From positions 1 to 64,000 of the forward strand of contig CAZTGD010000008.1 in the NCBI GenBank assembly GCA_964613055.1: a DNA stretch of 64,000 bases, written 5' to 3'. The notes below the pieces were generated by a model. That model saw only the letters and a list, made by a program, of their open reading frames with translations. It had not been told where the DNA came from and searched no databases. Made by a program: the position numbers and the translations under genes. This stretch comes from JAXGMQ01 sp964613055 (GTDB lineage: Bacteria; Caldisericota; Caldisericia; JAAYUI01). Below, in pieces: positions 43,134-52,868 of this stretch. How positions within the stretch are numbered: the first letter of the stretch is position 1; the number at the start of each line of letters is the position of its first letter.

Positions 43134-45847
43134 GGGTACACCGTATAGTTAATCGAATACTCTGAAAGGCGACTGCCAGATGTGCTGTAAAGCACGAATA
43201 ATAAATTGAAGTTACCTTTATTTGTTGGACGCCAGACTATGGACCATGGTGGGGCTGTGGATGACCCTATCATTACTCCATTTGCGAACATACTCACATG
43301 ACCGACATTTGAATAGCCAATCACTGACGAAGATGCTCTTACTACATCACCGACTCTACATGAGTGAGATGGTGGTGAAAGATTGACAAAGAACGCTGTA
43401 TGAACTGGTTTTGGTTCGGGTTTAGGCCCAGGTTGAGGTTCTGGTGTTGGTGTAGGTTGGGGATTGGGTGTGGGTGTTGGCTCAGGTGTAGTAGTTGGTG
43501 GCTGTTCGGGTGATGTAGTGGGGGGTTTGTTATCATCGTTTCCTGGGATAGGTTTATGTGAAGAGCCATTTGAATTGTCTGGTTTGCTACCATTATTTAT
43601 TGGTTTTTCATCCGGTTTCTTGTGTAACTGGCAAACCTCTGTTGGTTGAGTGCCAAGGATGAATTTCTTTAATTGTGCTTCTGGGCAATACTCATTTGCC
43701 AGGAGTCCGGTTGTTGGACATATAACAACCTCTACATACTGAGGGTGATCTATTGGGCATTTCTCAGTAGGCTCAAATCCTTTTCTGAATCGTTCAACAC
43801 GTGATGGACACGTTTTATTCGCAAGCAATCGAGTCTCTTTGCAGATCCTTTTCGATACAAAATCTGCTGGTCCGGGATCTTGCCAGTCAGATATTTTCCT
43901 TCCTACTGAAACACATTTAATAAACTCTTTCCATATCACAGCAGAATACTTAGACCCATAGTTTCTAACATAAGATAGGTCAACATACTTTGTGTCTGAA
44001 CCTACATATACAGCCGCTGAAATCTCTGGAGTAAAACCTACAAACCACCCATCTCTGAAATCAGCGGTCGTGCCGGTCTTACCAGCGCAAGGGACTCCAT
44101 AGACCCGGGCACTTTTCCCAGTGCCTCTTATTACCACACCCTTGAGAAGATCGATCATATCGTATGCTATGCCCGGATCTAGCTGTTGTCTGGTTACGGT
44201 ATTATTTTCTGCTGAATATATGGTATCTTGTTTCTTGCGATCAAATACCTCTGATATTGCCCAAGCATCAATGTGAGCTCCATAGTTGGATATTGTTTGT
44301 CCAGCAGAAGCCATTTCAATTGGCTTCATCTCAACAGAACCTAGTGCCATTGAAGGCACAGATAAGATTTCTCTTCCATTATCGCCAATACCACACATAC
44401 ACTTTGCATACGTTGACACGTTACCTAAACCGGCAAGCAATGAAGCCCTTATAGCGCAAATGTTACTCGATTGCTCTACAGCCTTTCTGACTGTAATCGT
44501 ACCGAAATATCCTCTAAACCATTCCCTGGGTTTCCAGTTACCCAATGTAAAGGGTCCAGAATGCAGAAGGCTGGTTGGTGTAATCTTACCAAGGTCCATA
44601 GCAGTCGAGTAAACAATCATCTTGAATGATGATCCTGGTGCTCTCAATGCGCATGTTCTGTTGAATTGAGTGTTCTTGTAATCTCGACCTCCGACCATAG
44701 CAACTATGGCACCCGAATCGACATCTATCGCTGAAAGTGCGGTTTGTGGTTGCAACACTCCAAGCTTATCGTATTTTTCTCGTCCAAATTCGCCACGTTT
44801 CTGGGCAGAGTCAAGAACCGATGATACAGCATTATCAGCACATCTTTGATAATCCTGATTAATGGTTGTGTATATATCAAAGCCACCCCGTTGAATCTGG
44901 TCAAATGAAAGATCACATCTCAATATCAACTCTTCTTTCACGTAATCTATGAAGTAGTTAATTGAGGATCCTGAATCAAGTGAAATCGAGTATGGTTTGA
45001 GAGTAACAACAGTGTCTGCAATTCTGTTTGCTTCGCTGTCAATTATGTAACCAACTGAAACCATCTTCTCAAGCACTGATCTCCTTTGACTTAGGGCTTT
45101 ATCCATGTTCACGTAGGGATTGAAATTGCTTGGTGATGATACAATCCCTGCAAGAAGTGTAGACTCTTCAATTGTCAACTTTGACAAATCCTCTTTCCCA
45201 AAGTATTTTTTTCCCGCGGATTGAACACCGTAAGCTCCAGCTCCGAAGTAAACGATATTCAGATAGAATTCAAGTATCTGGTCCTTTGTGTATATCCGCT
45301 CTAGTTCAGTTGCCAGTATCAGTTCATCTATCTTACGCATAAACGATCGTTTCGTAGGGTCAGAGATGTAGACATTTCTTGCTAGTTGCTGTGTGATTGT
45401 CGATCCACCCTCTTCAATTCTTCCTGCTGTTAGGTTCCTGATAGCGGCTCTGATGATTGCCTTTGCATCGTACCCGGGGTGATGATAGAACCGCTCATCC
45501 TCGGCGGCTATTATTGCCTGTTGCATATGAATGGGTATTTCTTTCAAAGGCACGTAAAGCCTGTCTTCACCGAAATGGAACTCATGAATTAGATTTCCAT
45601 TTACGTCAAAAATTCTATTGACCTCTTTGGCAAGGCTTTTTGGATTCTTGACCATTGCGGACAACACTTCAACTTGATGGATGCTTGCGATTATAGAAAA
45701 ATAAGCTCCTGCTGTGGTTATAGTTATTGTCATTACAAGCAGTAAAGCTATGAAAAAGGCATGGCTTTTACCACGTTTTCTTCTATATCTTGGGACTGAT
45801 GATGGTAGTCTCATACCTTTTCGTTGAATAGAAGTTGCCTGGACCAT
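43130..45847 (-). CDS. class A penicillin-binding protein with Cys-rich repeats, Pro-rich linker and Ig-like tail
   Basis: 905 residues. Short basic cytoplasmic N-terminus, membrane helix (~30-52), GT51 glycosyltransferase (catalytic E116 in AAEDERF; GGSTITQQLARN), then transpeptidase with S406xxK409 (PGSSFK), SSN and AGKTGTTADF. After it come two Cys-pair repeats ending in PTEKC and PTEVC (~680-735), a Pro/Thr/Glu-rich linker (~760-815) and a beta-rich domain (~820-905). The linker suggests the end domain reaches into or beyond the wall. ATG 45847 follows AGAGG; 65-bp overlap with the next PBP. Confidence 0.92.
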   Translation of the reverse strand: MVQATSIQRKGMRLPSSVPRYRRKRGKSHAFFIALLLVMTITITTAGAYFSIIASIHQVEVLSAMVKNPKSLAKEVNRIFDVNGNLIHEFHFGEDRLYVPLKEIPIHMQQAIIAAEDERFYHHPGYDAKAIIRAAIRNLTAGRIEEGGSTITQQLARNVYISDPTKRSFMRKIDELILATELERIYTKDQILEFYLNIVYFGAGAYGVQSAGKKYFGKEDLSKLTIEESTLLAGIVSSPSNFNPYVNMDKALSQRRSVLEKMVSVGYIIDSEANRIADTVVTLKPYSISLDSGSSINYFIDYVKEELILRCDLSFDQIQRGGFDIYTTINQDYQRCADNAVSSVLDSAQKRGEFGREKYDKLGVLQPQTALSAIDVDSGAIVAMVGGRDYKNTQFNRTCALRAPGSSFKMIVYSTAMDLGKITPTSLLHSGPFTLGNWKPREWFRGYFGTITVRKAVEQSSNICAIRASLLAGLGNVSTYAKCMCGIGDNGREILSVPSMALGSVEMKPIEMASAGQTISNYGAHIDAWAISEVFDRKKQDTIYSAENNTVTRQQLDPGIAYDMIDLLKGVVIRGTGKSARVYGVPCAGKTGTTADFRDGWFVGFTPEISAAVYVGSDTKYVDLSYVRNYGSKYSAVIWKEFIKCVSVGRKISDWQDPGPADFVSKRICKETRLLANKTCPSRVERFRKGFEPTEKCPIDHPQYVEVVICPTTGLLANEYCPEAQLKKFILGTQPTEVCQLHKKPDEKPINNGSKPDNSNGSSHKPIPGNDDNKPPTTSPEQPPTTTPEPTPTPNPQPTPTPEPQPGPKPEPKPVHTAFFVNLSPPSHSCRVGDVVRASSSVIGYSNVGHVSMFANGVMIGSSTAPPWSIVWRPTNKGNFNLLFVLYSTSGSRLSEYSINYTVYP

Positions 45848-48437
45848 TCATTTCAATCAAAACCTCTATTGTTTCAATATCCTTATCTTCTGGTAACTGA
45901 TACCTTATATGTTCGTATTTTAGACCGCTTGCAAAGTCTTCCTTGCTGAGTGTCTTCCCCAAGTCATAATCCCAATTGCCAATCTTCCATTTTTTCACTA
46001 CACGATTCTTATCAAAGGTTATTTTTATGCTGTCTATACGGTCGTCAGTAACTATAAAACTGACTGATGCCTCAATTGCCCCATCCTTTTCAGTTAAAAC
46101 CAATGTGTTACCTTCTCCGCTTTGTGATTCAGATTCACCATCTATTATCTGAGTCCATATAATGTCGTCAAGCAACGGTGGGCATAGGGAAGTTTCGCAA
46201 TAGTCGAGTTCGTCGTATTCATTCTGAGTCATCTTCATGTGAGTAGAAGGACACCAATTATTTACAGGTTTATAATACTCACCATCATCACCGACAACGA
46301 CAGGGAATACGAGCATTGGTTCTGCATGATACTGACAGTATCTGGTTGGTTCAGTTCCTTCGATGTAATATTCAGTAATTCTGTCCTTTTCAGGACAGTA
46401 CTCTGTTACCAGATGACCAGAATGCTTGCATATAGTGATAGCATTAACACCTTCTGGTTTGGGTGGAAATTCTTCCTTTTCCAATGGATATTTCGAGTCC
46501 TCTAAACATTTAACCATATATCTGCCAGCCAATGGTTTGGCGACAGATGATCCCCAAGGTGTTCCAATCCAGACATTTCGGTATTCTTTATCATCCACAC
46601 CAGTATATGCAATCGTAACAATGTTCGGCGTGTAGCAACAATACCAACCCGCGACCTCTTCACCTGATGTTCCAGTTTTTCCTGCAACATTAGTATCGAA
46701 TCCCTTCCATCCCGATAGACCATGGTATCGGTGGACAGATTGAAAAAGGTTGGTCATTAACCAAGACACATCTTCATCAAGTATTCTAACCTGGTATTCT
46801 CTATGTCTGTATATCTCCCTTCCATCAGGTAGCTGAACGAACTCCACAGAGTAAGGGTCGTTTCTGATTCCGCCTGATGCGAGACAGCTATATGCACATG
46901 CCATATCGACAGCTTTAACATCCATACCTCCAACAGTCATGGATGGGTATGGTAAGACTTCTGTTGATATCCCCATCTTGTTTGCAGTATATCCAACCTT
47001 TCTTAGACCTGCCCTTAGACCTGCTCTCATGGCGCAAACATTTGAAGAATCTATCAACGCTTGTCTAACACTTATTTTGCCGAAACGATCCTCACCCCAT
47101 GTCCATTCACCTGGTGTATAACCTTCTACGGTGAAATCGTCCGATACTAAAATACTTCCTCCGGCAAGTGATTTATTCTCCAGTGCCGATGTGTAATCAA
47201 ATATCTTGAAGGAGGATCCGGGTGGTTGGGGTACAACAACTCTGTTGTACTCACTTTCATTATAGTTTCTTCCACCCATCATGGCTAATATCTCTCCAGT
47301 TTTTGGGTTTGTAGAGACTATACTAGATTGTGGTTGATGCACTCCTTCATCGGAGACAACATCTTTACGATAAAAATTAACCTCTTCATAAAATTCATCG
47401 ATTGCTGATTCAGCATTTTGCTGGTAGCTATAATTCAGGGTAGTGTGAATCCTGAGACCACCCTCCTCGATTACGTTTGGGTCATCAATGATATTTAACA
47501 TCTCATCCTTTACGAAGTCCAAAAAGTAGTTGATATTATCTCTATACCTTATTTCAGTATACTCCCTGTCATAATCCAGCTCCTTTTCTGCATAAATCTG
47601 ACGCTCTTCCTCTGTGATATATCCATTATCTTTGAGTTTTCTAAGAACATTCAGCTGATTTCTCTTTGCCCACTCTGGGTCAGTAATCGGATTGCTGATA
47701 CTTGGAGATGGTAGAATACCACACAGCATTGCCGATTCAGCATAATCAAGGTCCTTTGCATTCTTACCAAAGTAATACCTAGCCGCGGCTTCCACCCCTT
47801 TCAACTGAAAACCAAAAGCTGGTTGGTTACAATATGCCTCGAGTATCTCATCCTTTGTGTACAGTTTTTCAAGCTGGTATGCGAGGTATATCTCCTTTAT
47901 TTTCCTTTCAAGGTCTCGCTCTTTTTGAGCCAGATACAATTCAGAACGAGCAACCTGCTGGGTTATTGTTGAACCACCATGCATCTGACCACCTCTTGAT
48001 ATCTTGTAATAAACAGCTCTGAGTATACCTTTCACATCGAAACCCTTATGCATGTAGAAACGTTCATCCTCTGCCGCAATAACTGTATTTTTAAAAGCTT
48101 CGCTTATCTCAGAAAGGGGTTTATAATACCGCTCCTGCAAAAAGAATTTACCTATCAGCTTTCCATCTCTGTCAAAAACCTCAGATGCAACTGGGGGTTT
48201 TTTCTCCTTTGTAATATCAACAACTCCAATTTCCATGTCCTTGATCACCCTGAATACATAAAAGGTCAATCCCACAACTGCGATAAGGGTTATCAATAGC
48301 AATGATCGAAAAGTGGACCAGATATTACTTGCTATTCTTTGTCTTCTTGACTTTCTTTCGAGTACTGGTTGACTTCTTTGATCCCTTTCGACTGGTCTTC
48401 TTCTTTCTAGGTTCAAACTCAAAGCCCACCTTTCCAT
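45783..48437 (-). CDS. class A penicillin-binding protein
   Basis: 884 residues, a second bifunctional PBP in tandem. Basic N-terminus (1-38), membrane helix (~44-63), GT51 (E123 in AAEDERF; GGSTITQQVARSEL), transpeptidase with PPGSSFK, DSSNVCAMR and AGKTGTSGEE. One Cys-pair module (ICKHSGHLVTEYCPE, then EPTRYC) follows, then a beta-rich C-terminal region of ~150 residues. The start ATG 48437 gives a 113-bp overlap with topB and has no good Shine-Dalgarno sequence; TTG codons at residues 6 and 8 are alternatives. Confidence 0.91.
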   Translation of the reverse strand: MERWALSLNLERRRPVERDQRSQPVLERKSRRQRIASNIWSTFRSLLLITLIAVVGLTFYVFRVIKDMEIGVVDITKEKKPPVASEVFDRDGKLIGKFFLQERYYKPLSEISEAFKNTVIAAEDERFYMHKGFDVKGILRAVYYKISRGGQMHGGSTITQQVARSELYLAQKERDLERKIKEIYLAYQLEKLYTKDEILEAYCNQPAFGFQLKGVEAAARYYFGKNAKDLDYAESAMLCGILPSPSISNPITDPEWAKRNQLNVLRKLKDNGYITEEERQIYAEKELDYDREYTEIRYRDNINYFLDFVKDEMLNIIDDPNVIEEGGLRIHTTLNYSYQQNAESAIDEFYEEVNFYRKDVVSDEGVHQPQSSIVSTNPKTGEILAMMGGRNYNESEYNRVVVPQPPGSSFKIFDYTSALENKSLAGGSILVSDDFTVEGYTPGEWTWGEDRFGKISVRQALIDSSNVCAMRAGLRAGLRKVGYTANKMGISTEVLPYPSMTVGGMDVKAVDMACAYSCLASGGIRNDPYSVEFVQLPDGREIYRHREYQVRILDEDVSWLMTNLFQSVHRYHGLSGWKGFDTNVAGKTGTSGEEVAGWYCCYTPNIVTIAYTGVDDKEYRNVWIGTPWGSSVAKPLAGRYMVKCLEDSKYPLEKEEFPPKPEGVNAITICKHSGHLVTEYCPEKDRITEYYIEGTEPTRYCQYHAEPMLVFPVVVGDDGEYYKPVNNWCPSTHMKMTQNEYDELDYCETSLCPPLLDDIIWTQIIDGESESQSGEGNTLVLTEKDGAIEASVSFIVTDDRIDSIKITFDKNRVVKKWKIGNWDYDLGKTLSKEDFASGLKYEHIRYQLPEDKDIETIEVLIEMNGPGNFYSTKRYETTIISPKI

Positions 48438-50964
48438 CGTCTTTGAGGACTAGATACGCTGAAAATGGTCTGCCTTTTCGACTGATAAAACCGCTAATCA
48501 AAGGAGTCTTACCCGCTTTTATGAGCGTTTCAACATCATCTCTTTCAATCCTCTTACCTAAAATTACCCTACCAATCGAAAATTTGCAAGACTTCTTACC
48601 ATCCTTACACTTATATGCTCGTTCTGTTTCAGAAATAATACCGCCACAGACGGGACATTTACCCAGTGGTTCTGGGTTTATTTCAACCTTCTGTTCTTCT
48701 GTATTACCATTGTCAACGAATTCGAAATCAATTTTTCCATCCTCTTTTAGATGCATTATGGCGGAAAATGGTCTGCCCGATCGACTCCTGAAATCAGAAA
48801 AAGGTCCAGCTTTTTTAGTTTCAAGAAGCTGTTTTGCTATCGTCTCGTCTATATACTTCCCTGCTACTGTCTTCCATATGGCAAACTTACATCCTTCATC
48901 TTGCTCATCATCCTTATTTTTCTTATTGTTCTTTTTCTTTTTTACATAATTACTACATCCAAAAGCCCTAAAATTTTCAATTATATCTCCACCGCACAAG
49001 GGACACTTTCCAATGGGTTCTTTCTCTTCGTTATTGATTGTACCGGCATCACCTTCCTTGACGCGCCTGGTGAAATCCTTTGTAAAATCGGTTATTCTTT
49101 TCATGAAGGTTTCAACCTTGATTCTTCCCTGTTCGACCTTTGTAAGACTGTACTCCCAGTTACCCGTCATTTCAGGTGATACAAGCTCAAGAAGTGGAAA
49201 ACCTACAAGAATGTCGTATAGCTGGATGCCCTTAGCAGTTGGAATTAGTTCTCTGCTTGCCCTGTCTACATAACCCACAGTTATTAGTCTTTCTATAATG
49301 GATGAACGAGTTGCGGGTGTACCCAAACCCTTACCCCTCATTGCCTCCTTCATCTCCTCATCGTCGAGTGCCTTACCTGCTCCTTCCATTGCTCCCAGTA
49401 GTGTTGCATCATTGTATCTCGCTGGTGGTTTTGTTTCCTTCTGTTCGAAATTAATATCTATACAGTCAACACTGTCACCCTCTTTAACCTCGGGGATTTG
49501 AGATTCAGACATATTCTGTTTCCCATATACCTTAAGGAAACCAGCATCGATAAGTGTCTTTGCTGTAGTTCTAAAACGGTGTCCCTCTACTTCTGTTACA
49601 CGCTCGATATGCTTCCACACAGCAGGTGGATAGAAGATTGAGATGAAGCGCCTTACGATAATATCATATATCTTCTGCTGTACTTCATCCAATTTGACAC
49701 TCTCATTGTTATTGGAGGTCGGTATTATTGCAAAGTGGTCTGAGACCTTCTTGTTGTCAAATACACGTTTTGATTTTGATATGCCATCTTTTATGAGCGG
49801 TTTTGTATGGGGTGAATAGATTGTATTGTCGAACTTTCCCAATACCTTTGGAACAACATCTGTATAGTCTTCTGGAAGATGCCTGCTGTCAGTTCTGGGG
49901 TAGGTTATAAGCTTTTTTTCGTCGTACAGTGACTGGGCGATCCTGAGTGTATGGGACGCCCTCAACCCGAAACGCTTGTTGGCTTCCCTTTGCAGATCGT
50001 TGAGATTAAACAGCAATGGTGAATTCTGCTTTTTATTGCTGTGTTTCTCTAAGACTATCTGACCCTTTTTGCCTTTTACCTGATTAACTATTTTTTTAGT
50101 CAGTTTCTCAGAAGACAGTCTTTCCAGCCTGTCTCCATTCTTTACTTCATGATAAGCCTTCCAAGCAGACGTTGCGAACTCAGGATTTAGCTTCTCAAGC
50201 TCTTTGAGGTCAGCTGTGGTGGCAATTGATTCCTTCTTCTGTCCTTTTTTCTCTGGTACCTGAATAAACCACTTGCCCTGATACTCGCCCTTATTAGTGG
50301 AAAAATCAGCGTTTAATTCATAGTACTCAATTGGTTTGAAGCCAAGTATTTGTTTCTCTCTCTCAACGAGTATGGATAGTGTTGGCGTCTGAACTCTACC
50401 AACTGATAACAGAGTCCCTAGTCTACGTGTGAATGCACGAGTGGCATTGATACCTATTAGCCAATCAGATACTGATCTGGCCTTTGCTGATTCTGCAAGA
50501 TTTATTACTTCTTCGCTGTTTTTGAGTTCATCGAAGCCCTTCCTTATGGCATCTGCAGTCATTGACTGCAACCAAAGTCTCTTGAATTCTTTTGTCAATC
50601 CAAGGTATTCGTAGATATATCTGAAGATCAACTCACCTTCTCGACCAGCGTCACAAGCGTTAATAATCTCTTGAATATCCTTCTTTTTTGCCAGTTTCTT
50701 GATCATGTCCAGTCTTTTTTTGTTACCTTTGATTGGTTTCAAAGCAAACTCATCTGGAATTATTGGAAGGGAGGATAATGACCAAAATTTGAATTTCTTA
50801 TCGTATTCTTCTGGCTCTGCCAGTGTGACAAGATGACCAACTGCCCAGGTGATATAAGAGGAGTCAGACTCGTAGTATTCATCCTTTTTTTTGTATCCCC
50901 CCAATGCATTTGCAATATCTTTTGCAACGGAAGGTTTCTCTGTGAGTATTAAGGTATTCTTCAT
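48325..50964 (-). CDS. topB: type IA DNA topoisomerase, TopB (topoisomerase III)-like
   Basis: 879 residues. TOPRIM begins TEKPSVAKDIA (E9) with the acidic triad region CDAGREGE (D105, E109); AVGHLVTLAEPEEY is topo III-like; LSVGRVQTPTL follows and the active Tyr is Y355 in LITYPRTDS. Two C-terminal Cys/zinc repeats (CPLCGGDIIENF and CPVCGGIISETE, each ending GRPFSA) are followed by a Lys/Ser-rich tail of ~25 residues. Relaxes or decatenates DNA. It leads the seven-gene minus-strand operon. Confidence 0.92.
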   Translation of the reverse strand: MKNTLILTEKPSVAKDIANALGGYKKKDEYYESDSSYITWAVGHLVTLAEPEEYDKKFKFWSLSSLPIIPDEFALKPIKGNKKRLDMIKKLAKKKDIQEIINACDAGREGELIFRYIYEYLGLTKEFKRLWLQSMTADAIRKGFDELKNSEEVINLAESAKARSVSDWLIGINATRAFTRRLGTLLSVGRVQTPTLSILVEREKQILGFKPIEYYELNADFSTNKGEYQGKWFIQVPEKKGQKKESIATTADLKELEKLNPEFATSAWKAYHEVKNGDRLERLSSEKLTKKIVNQVKGKKGQIVLEKHSNKKQNSPLLFNLNDLQREANKRFGLRASHTLRIAQSLYDEKKLITYPRTDSRHLPEDYTDVVPKVLGKFDNTIYSPHTKPLIKDGISKSKRVFDNKKVSDHFAIIPTSNNNESVKLDEVQQKIYDIIVRRFISIFYPPAVWKHIERVTEVEGHRFRTTAKTLIDAGFLKVYGKQNMSESQIPEVKEGDSVDCIDINFEQKETKPPARYNDATLLGAMEGAGKALDDEEMKEAMRGKGLGTPATRSSIIERLITVGYVDRASRELIPTAKGIQLYDILVGFPLLELVSPEMTGNWEYSLTKVEQGRIKVETFMKRITDFTKDFTRRVKEGDAGTINNEEKEPIGKCPLCGGDIIENFRAFGCSNYVKKKKNNKKNKDDEQDEGCKFAIWKTVAGKYIDETIAKQLLETKKAGPFSDFRSRSGRPFSAIMHLKEDGKIDFEFVDNGNTEEQKVEINPEPLGKCPVCGGIISETERAYKCKDGKKSCKFSIGRVILGKRIERDDVETLIKAGKTPLISGFISRKGRPFSAYLVLKDDGKVGFEFEPRKKKTSRKGSKKSTSTRKKVKKTKNSK

Positions 50965-50972
50965 GGTGGTAT

Positions 50973-51001
50973 TTTTTATGTTGATGTAATCGATCTGTCA
51001 A
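50973..51001 (-). promoter_or_regulatory. promoter of the topB operon
   Basis: Minus strand perfect TTGACA (51001-50996), 17 bp, TAAAAA (50978-50973), 8 nt to ATG 50964. The -10 box is weak but the spacing to both the -35 box and the ATG fits the leaderless pattern. Confidence 0.5.
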
Positions 51002-51014
51002 TTATATCAATATG

Positions 51015-51043
51015 TTGATAATTAATAATGACTATGCTAGCAT
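51015..51043 (+). promoter_or_regulatory. possible lepA promoter
   Basis: TTGATA (51015-51020), 17 bp, TAGCAT (51038-51043), 16 nt before ATG 51060. An alternative TTGATG / TATATC pair (50981-51008) with a 16-bp spacer lies upstream. Both are moderate matches. Confidence 0.35.
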
Positions 51044-51059
51044 TCCTCCGCAGGTAACT

Positions 51060-52868
51060 ATGAAAAGCATAAGAAACTTCTGTATAATAGCTCATATTGA
51101 CCACGGCAAGTCCACGCTTGCAGACAGAATACTTGAGATGACAGATGTCATTCACACAAAGGACAATCAGCAGGTACTCGATTCAATGGATCTTGAACGA
51201 GAGCGTGGTATTACCATAAAGGCAAAACCTATAAGGATTCCATTCAAATCATCTGATGGTAAAGACTACATTTTTAACCTCATTGACACACCAGGACACG
51301 TTGACTTCAATTATGAGGTATCAAGGTCTCTCTATGCCTGCGAGGCGGCAATACTTCTCGTTGATTCCAGTCAGGGTGTTGAAGCTCAGACGGTTGCTAA
51401 TGCCTATATGGCAATCGATGCCGGACTCGAAATAATACCAGTTCTTAACAAGATCGATCTTCCTCATTCAATGGTTGATGAATCAAAACTGCAGATAGAG
51501 GATATGCTGGGGATCAGCTCTGATGGTGCAATGGAGATATCAGCAAAGCATGGAACGGGTATTAACGAGTTACTCGAATCAATTCCAATCCTTGTTCCTC
51601 CACCTAAAGGAAATGAAAACGATCCACTGAAGTGCCTGATCTTCGATTCTCACTATGATACGTACAGAGGTGTCATTTGCTACATCAGAGTCTTCTCTGG
51701 TGAATTGAAATCGGGTGATGTAATCCAGATAAAATCGACAGGCAAGAAGTTTGAGGTTGAGGAAGTTGGATACTTCAGGATGAAAGCTGAACGAACTGAT
51801 ACACTTCATGCTGGTGAAGTAGGTTATGTGAGTGCAGTGATTAGGGACTCAAACGATATACATGTAGGTGATACCATTATTTCAGCAGAACATCCTGATA
51901 CTCCAGCAGTACCTGGCTTTAAGCGTATGAAACCAATGGTCTTCTGTGGAATATACCCAATAAACACAAACGACTACGATAAACTCCAGAAATCAATAAA
52001 CAAACTTGAGCTAAACGACTCCTCAATTACCTTTGAAAAGGAGAGTTCGGCGGCACTCGGTCATGGTTTCAGGGTTGGTTTCCTGGGTATGCTTCACATG
52101 GAGATATTTCTGGAAAGGTTAAGACGCGAGTTTGAGCAGGAACTTATCGCCACAATGCCCTCTGTGGCTTACGAGATCAATAAAACAAACGGAGATGTTC
52201 TTTCAATCGAGAATCCTTCTCTATTCCCATCCCCACAAGAGATTAACAGCATCAAAGAGCCAATCGTTAGAACACAGATTATGGTTCCTTCTGAGTATGT
52301 TGGTCAGTGCATGGAGTTGGCAAACTCCAAGCGTGGAACTCTGATTGAGATGGTGTATCCAGATACAAAAAGGACAACCCTTGTATACGATCTTCCACTT
52401 GCTGAGATGATCATTGAGTTTTACGACAAACTGAAGACAGTGAGTCGCGGTTATGCCAGTCTCGACTACAACTTCAAGTCATTTGAGAAAGGTGATTTGG
52501 TAAAGGTCGACATATTGGTGAATGGAGATCAGGTGGATGCGCTATCATACATATCTGAAAGGGATAGCGCTGTTCCAAAGGCTAGAAAACTCGTCCACAG
52601 GTTACTGAAGCTTATTCCAAGGCAGCAGTTTAAGATACCCCTGCAAGGAGCGATAAACGGCAAGATAATAGCTCGTGAGGATATCGCTCCAGTTAGAAAA
52701 GATGTGCTGGCAAAGTGTTATGGTGGTGATGTAACCAGAAAAAAGAAACTGCTTGAGAAGCAGAAGAAGGGCAAAAAGAGGATGAAGATGGTTGGTTCGG
52801 TTGAAGTGCCTCAGGAAGCCTTTTTATCATTGCTCAGCATCAATGACGATGGAAAAAATAATAAATAA
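51060..52868 (+). CDS. lepA: translation elongation factor 4 (LepA)
   Basis: Ribosome back-translocating GTPase. From ATG 51060, 602 residues, the normal size; the frame extends to an ATG at 51012 but the family start is SIRNFCIIAHIDHGKSTLAD. G1 IAHIDHGKST, G3 DTPGHVD, G4 NKIDL, and the LepA-specific C-terminal domain ending in a basic KKKLLEKQKKGKKRMK stretch are clear. Confidence 0.97.
   Translation: MKSIRNFCIIAHIDHGKSTLADRILEMTDVIHTKDNQQVLDSMDLERERGITIKAKPIRIPFKSSDGKDYIFNLIDTPGHVDFNYEVSRSLYACEAAILLVDSSQGVEAQTVANAYMAIDAGLEIIPVLNKIDLPHSMVDESKLQIEDMLGISSDGAMEISAKHGTGINELLESIPILVPPPKGNENDPLKCLIFDSHYDTYRGVICYIRVFSGELKSGDVIQIKSTGKKFEVEEVGYFRMKAERTDTLHAGEVGYVSAVIRDSNDIHVGDTIISAEHPDTPAVPGFKRMKPMVFCGIYPINTNDYDKLQKSINKLELNDSSITFEKESSAALGHGFRVGFLGMLHMEIFLERLRREFEQELIATMPSVAYEINKTNGDVLSIENPSLFPSPQEINSIKEPIVRTQIMVPSEYVGQCMELANSKRGTLIEMVYPDTKRTTLVYDLPLAEMIIEFYDKLKTVSRGYASLDYNFKSFEKGDLVKVDILVNGDQVDALSYISERDSAVPKARKLVHRLLKLIPRQQFKIPLQGAINGKIIAREDIAPVRKDVLAKCYGGDVTRKKKLLEKQKKGKKRMKMVGSVEVPQEAFLSLLSINDDGKNNK

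Noticed and set aside
43400..43560. Repetitive GGTGTTGG-like sequence, considered as a DNA repeat or CRISPR-like array
   Set aside because: It simply encodes the Pro/Thr/Glu linker of the PBP; no regular unit plus spacer structure.
48302..48949. 215-residue plus-strand reading frame
   Set aside because: It is antisense to the end of topB and the start of a PBP gene; its Phe/Leu/Ser composition is what the Lys/Glu-rich topB codons give in reverse. No ribosome site or family match.
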